The position numbers were made by a program, and so were the translations under genes. From Collinsella tanakaei (GTDB lineage Bacteria; Actinomycetota; Coriobacteriia; Coriobacteriales; Coriobacteriaceae): a DNA stretch of 64,000 bases. This document shows positions 34,215 through 42,438 of this stretch, piece after piece. The notes beneath the pieces were generated by a model that worked only from the letters and a program-made list of their open reading frames with translations, did no database searches and had not been told where the DNA came from. Every line of letters starts with the position of its first letter. Position 1 is the stretch's first letter. The stretch spans positions 30,226 to 94,225 of the forward strand of contig NZ_JACJKB010000011.1 in NCBI RefSeq assembly GCF_016900375.1, read 5' to 3'.

Positions 34215-34799
34215 TTACTCGTCGGGGTCCTCAATCTTAGGCTTGATGATGCCGTATCCACCATTCTTACGGTGATAGACCACATTGATGAGGCCCGTCG
34301 TGGCGTTTTCGAACACATAGAAGTCATGTCCGAGCAGATCCGTCTGGACGAGCGCCTGCTCCTCGGTCATCGGCGTGATGTCGATAACCTTCTCGCGGAC
34401 GAGTTGGTCGTCCTCTTCGGCCGGGATCAGCAGGTCGGCCAGATCCTCGACCGGCTCGACGGGCGCCACATCGGCAGCCGACGGACCCTGCTGACGATTG
34501 TCGATGACCTTGGTCTTGAACTTGCGGAGCTGACGGGTCACCTTGTCGGACGCCTCATCGATGGCGGCGTACATATCGGCGCCGTGCTCCGCCACGCGGA
34601 TGACCGATCCGCGGGCGCGGACCGTGACCTCGACGATCGCGGGATTGGGGTTGGAGGGGTTCTTCTCGTAACGAAGGACGACATCGACGGTCATGGGTTC
34701 GATATCGAAGACCTTGCAGGCCTCGCCGATCTTTTCCTCGACGCGCGCACGCAGAGCATCGGTAACTGTGGTTTTCCGCCCAGAAACCTTGATATCCAT
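34215..34799 (-). CDS. hpf: Long-form ribosome hibernation-promoting factor
   Basis: 194 residues, the length of long HPF. The N-terminal S30AE domain begins MDIKVSGRKTTVTDAL and contains DKVTRQLRKFKTKVIDN. After an acidic linker (about 100-130) the C-terminal dimerisation domain has VREKVIDITPMTEEQALVQ and LLGHDFYVFENATTG. It dimerises 70S ribosomes into inactive 100S particles in stationary phase. AAGGAGCC precedes the start. The 210-bp upstream gap has no gene. Confidence 0.95.
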   Translation of the reverse strand: MDIKVSGRKTTVTDALRARVEEKIGEACKVFDIEPMTVDVVLRYEKNPSNPNPAIVEVTVRARGSVIRVAEHGADMYAAIDEASDKVTRQLRKFKTKVIDNRQQGPSAADVAPVEPVEDLADLLIPAEEDDQLVREKVIDITPMTEEQALVQTDLLGHDFYVFENATTGLINVVYHRKNGGYGIIKPKIEDPDE

Positions 34800-35010
34800 A
34801 CGTGGCTCCTTATCTATCCGGGAATAGGACGCACTGTAGTTGTACCCACTAACCCGAAGGGGGTAAACGACAAAACGAACTCACCCGCTAGCGAAATGAA
34901 GTCGGCCGGATACCGAAGAGTGCTTTCCCGACGCGCCCGCATCGGGTATGGAGCCGGCCGCAAAGCCTCTGCGTGCGGAAATGGGGTCGCCGAGCGACGG
35001 CGTTTGCCAC

Positions 35011-35967
35011 CTACCCGTTCAGCTCGTTGATGTCCACGTCGCTGTCGATCAGTGAACCCTCGGCGGCGGCGCGATCGCCGGCAAGCGCCGAATCGGGCAG
35101 CGTGATAGTCACGCCCGGCAGCGCCGCGTCGGACAGCACCAGGGGAAGCGATCCGTACCAGGCGGCGTGCGCGGCGCTCAGAGCACCGCTCGACGAGACC
35201 TCCTCGAGCGCAGCCGAAACGGCCTCGACCACAGCGGAGTTGGACGATGCCGCGGCGACGCCGTACACCGTGACGGCATCGAGCGTGCCCGAAAAGGTGA
35301 CGCCCTCGTACGCGCGCGCCAGATAGGCGCCGGCGGTCGCATCGCAGGCCACGCAGTCGACCTCACCGGCGGCAAGCGCCTCGAAGCACTCGTTGACGTT
35401 GGAGTAGGTCCTCTGCTCGCCGACGATTCCCGCCTTGTTCAGGGCATCCTGCGCGGCCGAGGAACCCTGGACGCCCACGACCATGTCGGCAAGGGAGGAC
35501 GCGGTGACCGTGGAGACGGCCTTGCCCGCGAACAGCGCAGGCGCGTCCTCGAGGCAATCGCCGAACACCGTCACGGCATCGGAGGAATCCGTCGACGAGG
35601 CGCCCACGTAGACATCTGCCGTGCCGTTCGCCAGCACGTCAGAGGGGCTCGCAGCATCGACAAAGGCGACGGACAGGCCCAGATTGCTCGCGAGGGCGCG
35701 CGCCACGTCGGTATCGTAGCCGGTAACGGTGCCATCGGAGGCCACCATACCCTGGGGCGCATCGGAGAAGTCGAGTGCAACCGTGAGGACGCCCTCCTGC
35801 ACGAGCGCGGAGCCGTCGATCTTGGCAGAAACCTGCTCGCGCTCGACCTCGGAGCGGGCGGGGGTGAACAGGGAGCAGCCGCTCAAGCCGAGCGTCGCCG
35901 CCACCATCACCATGGCGATAAACCCGATACCCCACGTGCCACGTCCGCGCATGCCCATCGTCTCCAT
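35011..35967 (-). CDS. Amino-acid-type ABC solute-binding lipoprotein
   Basis: 318 residues. A signal peptide with lipobox LSGC (TWGIGFIAMVMVAATLGLSGC) anchors it outside the membrane. The body is a family 3 (SBP_bac_3) fold: LTVALDFSDAPQGM, GYDTDVARALASNLGL, and VGVQGSSAAQDALNK. These proteins deliver polar amino acids to an ABC permease, but no permease or ATPase gene is adjacent, so it may be an orphan receptor. The start at 35967 has GGAGG. A long leader with an extended -10 promoter lies upstream. Confidence 0.85.
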   Translation of the reverse strand: METMGMRGRGTWGIGFIAMVMVAATLGLSGCSLFTPARSEVEREQVSAKIDGSALVQEGVLTVALDFSDAPQGMVASDGTVTGYDTDVARALASNLGLSVAFVDAASPSDVLANGTADVYVGASSTDSSDAVTVFGDCLEDAPALFAGKAVSTVTASSLADMVVGVQGSSAAQDALNKAGIVGEQRTYSNVNECFEALAAGEVDCVACDATAGAYLARAYEGVTFSGTLDAVTVYGVAAASSNSAVVEAVSAALEEVSSSGALSAAHAAWYGSLPLVLSDAALPGVTITLPDSALAGDRAAAEGSLIDSDVDINELNG

Positions 35968-36307
35968 CCCGACCTCCGCGGCAGGTGCCGCGAAACCGAC
36001 GCGGCGCACCGCGTCAGCACAATCTATCAAAGCGTTCCCCCAGCTGACCTGGTCTTTGACCCCACACCTGCGCACCGGGGCGTTTGCTCGAACCGCCGCA
36101 GCGGCCTCACGACTGACCCGCTCGCCCGCGGGGCGCCATTGCCCCAAAAAAGTAGAACGGACGGTGCGGCTTACCTCTAGGACGCGCCATGATCGCGCCG
36201 CGCGCACGCGGTCGCTTACGTGGATCCTTTCGGCCGCGTCTGCCTTGGACTAGGCGGGCCGGGAACCCTTTCGGGTGGCCCGCCGCAACCACAGCCTGGT
36301 GGGAACG
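35968..36307 (-). other. Long structured leader or independent RNA, unidentified
   Basis: Predicted transcribed region of 340 bases with no convincing gene. On the minus strand it can form a GGCGGGCC/GGCCCGCC stem with an inner CCC-GAAA-GGG hairpin (36254-36283), and a second ACGCGG/CCGCGT stem containing CC-GAAA-GG (around 36206-36240). Both have GNRA tetraloops. It matches no riboswitch, SRP RNA, tmRNA or RNase P signature that I can recognise. Confidence 0.4.
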
Positions 36308-36313
36308 AGGGGA

Positions 36314-36322
36314 ATTATACCA
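36314..36322 (-). promoter_or_regulatory. Extended -10 promoter
   Basis: TGGTATAAT on the minus strand: a perfect TATAAT with upstream TG. The -35 region is weak (TTCCGT at about 17-18 bp), as expected for extended -10 promoters. Confidence 0.65.
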
Positions 36323-36393
36323 GCTCGCTGGCATAAAACGGAATTTGACCCCCTTTTTTATCTGCAAGACTTCCTGCAACACCGCCGCGGGCG

Positions 36394-37197
36394 TCAGCGC
36401 AGCACGCGGGCGAGCGCAAGCACATCGACCTCCGCGACGCCGGCACAGTGCAGGGCTTTTGCCGCGGAGACGACCGTCGAGCCGGTCGTGATGACGTCAT
36501 CTACAAGCAGCATGCGCAGCCCATCCACATCGACGACGACCTCGTAGGCATCGCGGGCCCGCTCCATGCGGCCCGCACGTCCCAGCCGGCGCTGGTCGGC
36601 GGCGCCGCGCTTGGCGAGCGCGTCGACCACGGGCATGCCCGCAGCCGTCGCCATCGACGAGACGATGGCCTCCATATGGTCGAAGCCCCGCCGGCGGTAG
36701 GCCGCCGCCGTCACCGGAACGAATGTCAGGGCATCGGCGGCGCTCAGCAGCCCGCCGTAGCGATCCGGCGCCGCAAGCTCCGCGTGCTCCGCCGTATCGA
36801 GAAGCATCTCAGCGAATACCCGCGCCAGCCGCTGCTCGCCGGCATCTTTGTAAGCTCGGACGATTCGCGGCAGCGGACCGGAAAACACCGCCATGGCGAG
36901 CACGCGGCGTATGGGCGAGCCATCGAAGATCCCCTCCCCTGCAGCCGGCGTGCACTCGGTGCAAACCAGCGAGCCATACGGCGCGCCGCAACGCGTGCAC
37001 GCGAACGCAGGGTCGATCAACTCGAGCTCATCGAGGCACTGCGCGCAGATCAGCTCGCCAGGGCGCTCGCACCCCGCGCAGCGCGTGGGCGAAAGCGCCT
37101 CGAGCACGGCCTCGTGGACGAGGCGGAGCGTGCGCCCTGTGGCGGCGGCGGACTTCTCGCCATCCGACGGTCGTCCTACCGGATTCTTTCCAAACAT
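36394..37197 (-). CDS. comF: ComF-family phosphoribosyltransferase-like protein
   Basis: 267 residues. An N-terminal zinc-binding segment (CAGCERPGELICAQC and CTRCGAPYGSLVCTEC) precedes a phosphoribosyltransferase-like domain with the PRPP motif MLLVDDVITTGST. ComF is needed for DNA uptake in competent bacteria, but many non-competent species carry it. The start at 37197 has GGGAGGG at suitable spacing. It follows ricT after a hairpin that contains that ribosome binding site. Confidence 0.9.
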   Translation of the reverse strand: MFGKNPVGRPSDGEKSAAATGRTLRLVHEAVLEALSPTRCAGCERPGELICAQCLDELELIDPAFACTRCGAPYGSLVCTECTPAAGEGIFDGSPIRRVLAMAVFSGPLPRIVRAYKDAGEQRLARVFAEMLLDTAEHAELAAPDRYGGLLSAADALTFVPVTAAAYRRRGFDHMEAIVSSMATAAGMPVVDALAKRGAADQRRLGRAGRMERARDAYEVVVDVDGLRMLLVDDVITTGSTVVSAAKALHCAGVAEVDVLALARVLR

Positions 37198-37202
37198 AGC
37201 AA

Positions 37203-37232
37203 GACCCTCCCTCGCGTGCGCGAGAGAGGGTC
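37203..37232 (-). terminator. Hairpin between ricT and comF
   Basis: GACCCTC and CTCGCG arms pair with CGCGAG and GAGGGTC. It sits 35 bp after the ricT stop and its downstream arm contains the comF ribosome binding site, so it may act as a partial terminator or a translational block. No T-run. Confidence 0.5.
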
Positions 37233-37267
37233 GATGCATCAGTATAGCGCTCTTGCGCCGGGCTGGC

Positions 37268-38911
37268 CTACTGCGCCGGGGTATCCGACGGACGTCCGCC
37301 CTCGGAGCCCTGGGAGCCTTCGCCGCCCGTACGCGGCTTGCGGGAGCGGCGACGCCGACGGCGCTTCTTCTCGCCGCCATCGGCACCCTCGGAAGACGCC
37401 TGGGCGTCGGGCGCCGGCGCCTTGCGCTCGACGTTGCCGCCGCCGTCGCCGGGACGACGGCGCGTGACCTTGACCTTGCCCGAGGCGACCTGCTCGGCGA
37501 CCGACGGAACATCGGGTTTCGTCGACGGAGCGCTCTTGCCCTCGCCCCGCGGCTGATCGGAGGCAGCCTTGTGGCGCCGGCGGCGCGAGCGGGAAGCGGC
37601 CTGCTCGTCTGCCTGCTGGGACTTGCCCTCCGGCGAGCGCTGCTGCTCACGCGCGGCAGCGGCGCGGAAGGCATCGTCGCGCTCCTCGGCGGAAAGATGC
37701 CTGCGGCGACGGCGCGACGACGAAGACGCCTGGGCCTCCGCCTGCTGAGCGGGGGCCTGGGACGCGCTGTCGCTGCGACGGCGACGGCGGCGCGAGGACG
37801 CCTGGTCCTGCTGGGACGCGCTTGCGGCCGAAGCATCCGCCTCCGCCTTGCTGCGGCGCCCGCGCTTGCGGCTGGACGTACCCTCGGCGCGGGCAGCCTC
37901 CTCCTCGCGCTGCTTCTTGCGACGCGGCGTGGGGCCCGAGGCCACGATGCGGTCGGCGCTGTCGAGACCGTCGCCCATGTCAACGCCCATCTCGCGATCG
38001 AGCTCCATGAGTGCGAGCTTGATCTCGGGCGACTCGATCTTGTCGAGCACCTCGCGGGTCACGGTATCGGGACGGCAGGCGCAACCCTGCTCGCGGCTGC
38101 GCTTCACGCACTCGTCGGAACAGGTCATGTCGGCCAGGTTCACGCGGAACGCCTTGCCGTTCTCGAGGCGCAGCACGAGCTGCTCCTTCGGGGTGTCGTA
38201 TTCCTGGATGCGCGCCTTGCCGAGCGGGGTGTCGATGACCGTCTTCTTCTTGGGGGCGCGGCCCTTGAAGTCCTTGTACGCCTCGAACTCGTAGCGCAGA
38301 CAGCACATGAGTCGGCCGCAGACACCCGAGATCTTCGTCGAGTTGAGCGGCAGGTCCTGCTCTTTGGCCATACGGATCGACACCGGCTCGAACTGACCGC
38401 CGAAGCGCGTGCAGCACAGCTCCTGGCCGCAGTGGGCATAGCCGCCCACCAGGCGCGTCTCGTCGCGCACGCCGATCTGGCGCATGTCGACGCGCATGCG
38501 GAACCTGCTCGAGAGGTCCTTCACCAGCTGGCGGAAGTCGACGCGATCCTCCGCGGCGAAATAGAACACAACCTTCTCGCCACCGAAGAGGAACTCGACG
38601 CCCACGGGCTTCATGTCCAAGCCGTTTTTCTCCACGAGCTCACGGAAATCGGCCATGGCGGCGTCGCCGCGGCGAGCAAGCTCGTCGGCGCGATCGTAGT
38701 CCGCATCCGTCGCGATGCCCAAAACGGGCTTGAGCGGCGCCGCGAGCTCAGAGGTGGGGACCTCGAACGGATCGGCGGTCACCAGGCCGAACTCCGTTCC
38801 GCGCTCGGTCGAGCAGATGGCGTGATCGCCCTGCATGATATCGAGCCCCTGCGGATCGAACCACAGGTCGCGCGAGGCATAGGTAAACTTGACTGGTACG
38901 ACTACAGGCAT
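37268..38911 (-). CDS. ricT: RicT/YaaT-family protein with long Arg-rich tail
   Basis: 547 residues; typical RicT is about 275. Residues 1-330 contain the PSP1 core: VEFLFGGEKVVFYFAAEDRV, CTRFGGQFEP and CGRLMCCLRYEFEAY with the cluster-binding Cys. RicT joins RicA and RicF in an iron-sulfur complex that assists RNase Y. The last ~215 residues are a disordered tail with repeated SRRRRRR-type blocks, Gln- and Ala-rich spacers and a final RRRRRRSRKPRTGGEG, probably RNA-binding. It overlaps the start of holB's end by 10 bp, part of a tmk-holB-ricT operon conserved in firmicutes. Confidence 0.92.
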   Translation of the reverse strand: MPVVVPVKFTYASRDLWFDPQGLDIMQGDHAICSTERGTEFGLVTADPFEVPTSELAAPLKPVLGIATDADYDRADELARRGDAAMADFRELVEKNGLDMKPVGVEFLFGGEKVVFYFAAEDRVDFRQLVKDLSSRFRMRVDMRQIGVRDETRLVGGYAHCGQELCCTRFGGQFEPVSIRMAKEQDLPLNSTKISGVCGRLMCCLRYEFEAYKDFKGRAPKKKTVIDTPLGKARIQEYDTPKEQLVLRLENGKAFRVNLADMTCSDECVKRSREQGCACRPDTVTREVLDKIESPEIKLALMELDREMGVDMGDGLDSADRIVASGPTPRRKKQREEEAARAEGTSSRKRGRRSKAEADASAASASQQDQASSRRRRRRSDSASQAPAQQAEAQASSSSRRRRRHLSAEERDDAFRAAAAREQQRSPEGKSQQADEQAASRSRRRRHKAASDQPRGEGKSAPSTKPDVPSVAEQVASGKVKVTRRRPGDGGGNVERKAPAPDAQASSEGADGGEKKRRRRRRSRKPRTGGEGSQGSEGGRPSDTPAQ

Positions 38912-40032
38912 ACAAGAGCCTTCCTGATATCGAAGAGCATGACCTCGATGGTCAGCTGGGGGGTAATGTTGCGGGCAATGCGCTTCTCCGCGGCCGATAC
39001 GGCATCGAGCGCACCGAGCGCACCGGCCGTGGTCGTCACGGAAGCAAGGCGCGCGACGATGTCCGCTGCGTCCTCGTCCACGATGCCGTCCGATGCGCCC
39101 TCGAGGCTCATCAGCACATCGCGCAGCAGAACGCGCACGCTTGCCAGCGCCTCCATGATACCCGAACGCTCACGCGCCGATAGTTCGCGCTTGTTCCTGT
39201 CCTCGAGCTGCTTCAAGGCTCCACGCGAGAGATAGTCGGCGTTTTGCTCGAGCACCGCCTGCTGCGTCGACTTGACGTCGGCAAGCGGAGCGCGGATCGC
39301 GCCCATGAGGTCCTTGGCCGCCAGCAGGATATCCGCCTCGTCGGCGCGCGGCAGGGCGTCGACGGCGCGCAGCATCTGCCGACGTGCCTCCTGGCGCTCG
39401 GCGCTCTTGAGGAACTCGATCGCGCGCGAAGGGCTTCCCGCCACCGCGACCGCCATACGGCAGCGCGCGGGCGCAAGCCCCGTCGCATGGGCGACGGCGG
39501 TCGTGGACTCCTCGGTGGAAAGCATCCGGAACGGCACGCATTGGCAGCGCGAGACGATCGTGGGAAGCATGACGTCGGTGGAGGTTCCCAGCAGGATGAA
39601 CACCGTATGGGCGGGCGGCTCCTCCAGGGTCTTGAGCAGGGCGTTAGCTGTGTTCGCCCGCAGCTGCTCCGCACGGTCGATGATGTAGACCTTGCGCGGT
39701 GCGCGGATGGGCGAAAGCGCGACGTCCTCGAGCAGATCGCGCACCTGGGCGATCAGGTACCCCGTTGCGCTCTCCGGCTCGTACACATGGACATCGGGGT
39801 GCGTATGCCGGGCCACTCGCACGCAGGCGTCGCAGGCGCCGCAGCCGTCGTTCTCGCACAGCAGGGACTGGGCCAGCGCCCAGGCGGCATCGAGCTTGCC
39901 CGACCCGGGAGCGCCCACGAACAGGTAGGCATGGCTGACGCGGCCGGTCGTGACGGCATGGGACAGGAAATCCCGCACGCGCGGCTGTGTATCGAGCTGG
40001 GCCAGCAGCCCAGCGCCCGAAGCGGCGGTCAT
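38902..40032 (-). CDS. holB: DNA polymerase III delta' subunit
   Basis: 376 residues of the clamp-loader AAA+ family. Motifs: SHAYLFVGAPGSGKLDAAWA (Walker A), the zinc module CGACDACVRVARHTHPDVH, KVYIIDRAEQL (Walker B region), ANALLKTLEEPPAHTVFIL and the SRC motif VSRCQCVPF. It is the fixed jaw of the clamp loader. It abuts tmk and overlaps ricT, the usual gene order in Gram-positive bacteria. Confidence 0.95.
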   Translation of the reverse strand: MTAASGAGLLAQLDTQPRVRDFLSHAVTTGRVSHAYLFVGAPGSGKLDAAWALAQSLLCENDGCGACDACVRVARHTHPDVHVYEPESATGYLIAQVRDLLEDVALSPIRAPRKVYIIDRAEQLRANTANALLKTLEEPPAHTVFILLGTSTDVMLPTIVSRCQCVPFRMLSTEESTTAVAHATGLAPARCRMAVAVAGSPSRAIEFLKSAERQEARRQMLRAVDALPRADEADILLAAKDLMGAIRAPLADVKSTQQAVLEQNADYLSRGALKQLEDRNKRELSARERSGIMEALASVRVLLRDVLMSLEGASDGIVDEDAADIVARLASVTTTAGALGALDAVSAAEKRIARNITPQLTIEVMLFDIRKALVCL

Positions 40033-40695
40033 CTAGGCACCCACCGAGAGCAGCGCAGCACGGGCATCGGCCGCATCGACCGGCAGCCCCGCCCGGGCGA
40101 GCTCGGCGAGCATGCAGGCAAAGACCGCATCCACCGGCTGTGAGGCATCGATCAGGCGCACACGCTGAGGCTCCTCGCGCGCGATGGTGCGAAAGCCCTC
40201 GGCAACCTGCTCTTGGAAGGCCAGGCCCTTGGCCTCCATGCGGTCGGGCGAGCCGTCGCGGTCGGACCTGCGGGCCGCCGCCGTCTCGGGGTCGATATCG
40301 AACACGAACGTGATGTCGGGGACGCGCTCGCTCACGGCAAGCGCGTTCGCGCGGTCGACATCCTCGCGCGCCGATCCGCCCGCAATGCCTTGGTAGGCCG
40401 TCGTGGAATCGAAGAAGCGATCGCACACCACCACCGAGCCCGCATCGAGCGCGGGCGCGATGACCTCGTGGACCACCTGGGCGCGTGCCGCCTCGTAGAG
40501 CAGCAGCTCGCAGGCGTCGGACATGGCCTCGTTCGCCGGATCGAGCAGGATGTCGCGAATCTGCTCCGAGATGGCGACGCCGCCCGGCTCGCGCAGCAGC
40601 ACGACCTCGCGGCCGGCATGCTCCAACGCCGCCGCAAGCAGGCGCGCCTGCGTCGACTTGCCGCAACCATCGATTCCCTCGAGCGTGATGAACAC
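40033..40695 (-). CDS. tmk: Thymidylate kinase
   Basis: 220 residues; phosphorylates dTMP to dTDP. Motifs: P-loop LEGIDGCGKSTQARL, LREPGG, the DRFFDSTTAYQG DR(Y/F) motif and a lid with RRSDRDGSPDRMEAKG. The start is taken as GTG at 40695 because AAGGAG lies 9 bases upstream and the P-loop must begin within a few residues of it; an upstream ATG would add 14 residues. It is first in the tmk-holB-ricT-comF run. Confidence 0.95.
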   Translation of the reverse strand: MFITLEGIDGCGKSTQARLLAAALEHAGREVVLLREPGGVAISEQIRDILLDPANEAMSDACELLLYEAARAQVVHEVIAPALDAGSVVVCDRFFDSTTAYQGIAGGSAREDVDRANALAVSERVPDITFVFDIDPETAAARRSDRDGSPDRMEAKGLAFQEQVAEGFRTIAREEPQRVRLIDASQPVDAVFACMLAELARAGLPVDAADARAALLSVGA

Positions 40696-40872
40696 CGCGA
40701 ACAACTCCTTCGGCCTGATGCTTTGATCTCGAACCATCATACACTGCCTGAGACCGCACCCGCGCATCCTCCACCGAAGGAGAGGGCGCGACGCCCGGGA
40801 GGGAGGCGGCGGACATCCGGTTGCAAAGGTCCTTTCAGCCAAAAACTCTGTTCCGCACGGTGCGCATCCGCA

Positions 40873-41117
40873 TTGCCGGTGCACTTCCTACCACCCAGCG
40901 GCATTGCCGGTGCACTTCTAGCCATCCAGCAACGTTGCCGGTGCACTTCCTGCCATCTGTCCGTATTGCCGGTGCACTTCCTGCCATTTCTCGGCATTGC
41001 CAGTGCACTTCTAACCAGTTTCATTTTTGCCAGTGCACGTGGGGTACATAATCAGACTCGTTTATTGTTCCCCAGGTGCACCGGCAATTGCAAAACTGGT
41101 CGAAGGTGCACCGACAA
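40873..41117. repeat. 31-bp-periodic hairpin array, long copy
   Basis: The motif TTGCC(G/A)GTGCAC recurs at 40873, 40904, 40935, 40966, 40997 and 41027: exactly 31 bp apart four times, then 30. Each unit continues CTTCYDRCCA and then about 8 variable bases. The last unit starts a palindrome with GTGGGGTACAT, whose partner TTCCCCAGGTGCACCGGCAA ends at 41087; a further inverted unit ends at 41117. The same architecture as 27309-27460 with extra direct units. The whole gap 40696-41209 contains no gene. Confidence 0.9.
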
Positions 41118-41209
41118 TAACTGAGACCCGTAAGCCCTGTTCGAGCTCCGCATTATTGACCGTCCAGCACGCTGCCCTAAGCTGAGCCCTGTTCGTCCCG
41201 TCCGCATCC

Positions 41210-42205
41210 CTATTCATCGACGCGTCTCGGAACTCCTGCACACTCGAGAAGCTGCTCGAGATACTCCTCATCGGTCGCCTGCTTGAAGGAAAACCTCACG
41301 ACCTTCAAGCCCGTCAGGTTAAGATGCGATTCGCGCAGCCGCTCGGCCGTCAAGGTTTCGATTGCCGCCCTGATCGTCTCCTCAGCGTTATCAGTAGTTG
41401 TTTTCGACGAACCCTTGTACTTGATCGCTCCGTCGAGTTCGCCCACGACGGCGCTTCCGTCCGGCAGCCGCCAATAGAAGTCCACGCGCTTCGCCGCCCC
41501 CTCGCTCACAGGATCGGGTATCTCAACCTGCAGCTCGGGAACAGCAAAGCCTAGTTCGATCATGACAGCTCGGGCGATAGACTCTCCGCCGTTTTCGCTT
41601 CGCCCATCCATGAACTCGAGGATCCTGTAAGCATTGCGAATGCCGCGTCGTCTATAGCCGTTCTTTTCCACGTATCCCCTGAGCACAGACTCCTCGATGA
41701 GCTCCCAGTGCAATGCGGAATCGACAATCGCCAAACCGAGCCGGAACGTCGTCTGGCACATGCAGTCAAGCAGGGTTCGCGCTAGCGATGTGACGCGGAT
41801 GCCATCCACTATGCGCGTCTCGTCTCCCTCCACCACGTGGCACGATACGACGTTTGTCATCTTCCGTTTGCTTTCGTGAGCGGAAACCGCCAAGTGGACC
41901 CGGTCGACCAAGGTGTTCGAAACCTGCAAGCCATAGACCAGCGCCGCCGAGAAGCCCGAAAAGGTCCATTCCGGATGGACTCGGGCCATCGTGCGAATAA
42001 GAAACATCGCCCGTAATCGCTTTGACAGACGCTTGTACTTCTCGGAGCTGCAATATAGGCCCGAACAGGCCTCGGTCGCCCTACCCCTCTTTGCCTCGTT
42101 CGCGAGCGCCCTTCGCTCCCGTCTTGTCGAGCCGTATGCGTACCTGTTCTCCTTCTCGGCGTCGGCGAGAAGGGTTTTAGCAATCGTCTTCGCCCTATCC
42201 GCCAT
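41210..42205 (-). CDS. AbiEi-like / DUF559-type nuclease-fold protein
   Basis: 331 residues. The N-terminal half resembles AbiEi-type antitoxin/regulator proteins (about 1-60 winged helix, then FSGFSAALVYGL and DGIRVTSLARTLLDC). The C-terminal half looks like a PD-(D/E)xK fold of the DUF559/Vsr group: GESIARAVMIELGF, VDFYWRLPDG (D242), VVGELDGAIKYKG (E256, D258, K262). In actinobacteria such combined proteins are common singletons of unknown role. No toxin partner gene is adjacent. It is a lone gene directly beside the repeat array, whose inverted units begin 93 bp from its stop. Confidence 0.7.
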   Translation of the reverse strand: MADRAKTIAKTLLADAEKENRYAYGSTRRERRALANEAKRGRATEACSGLYCSSEKYKRLSKRLRAMFLIRTMARVHPEWTFSGFSAALVYGLQVSNTLVDRVHLAVSAHESKRKMTNVVSCHVVEGDETRIVDGIRVTSLARTLLDCMCQTTFRLGLAIVDSALHWELIEESVLRGYVEKNGYRRRGIRNAYRILEFMDGRSENGGESIARAVMIELGFAVPELQVEIPDPVSEGAAKRVDFYWRLPDGSAVVGELDGAIKYKGSSKTTTDNAEETIRAAIETLTAERLRESHLNLTGLKVVRFSFKQATDEEYLEQLLECAGVPRRVDE

Positions 42206-42382
42206 GTGCGGTCACCCCCTATCGCTCGGGCAACCGTAGCAAAAAGCAGTCGAACATATCTCAAACGAACGCACCGAGGCCATCTAACATGGCCGGTCAA
42301 ACGCCTGTGGCACCCAATCGGGACCGAAACTCAATCGGTGAACGGCTGCGAAGACCGTCAATGCGCGCCCATGCAACGAATG

Positions 42383-42415
42383 ACGGGCTGCGGGAACCCT
42401 GTCCTCACAGCCCGT
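42383..42415 (-). terminator. Hairpin downstream of topA
   Basis: ACGGGCTG / CAGCCCGT stem of 8 bp with a long loop, 24 bp after the topA stop. The rest of 42206-42438 shows no gene. Confidence 0.45.
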
Positions 42416-42438
42416 CCAAACTCAGGTGAATATAGCCC

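Noticed and set aside
36110..36310. SRP RNA, tmRNA or RNase P RNA
   Set aside because: The GNRA stems are suggestive but none of the conserved sequence signatures of these RNAs could be found.
36107..36382. 91-codon minus-strand frame in the leader
   Set aside because: It starts upstream of the predicted promoter, has no ribosome binding site and overlaps the structured stems.
40873..41117. CRISPR array
   Set aside because: The variable parts are only about 8 bases, repeats are degenerate, inverted copies close the array, and no cas genes are present.
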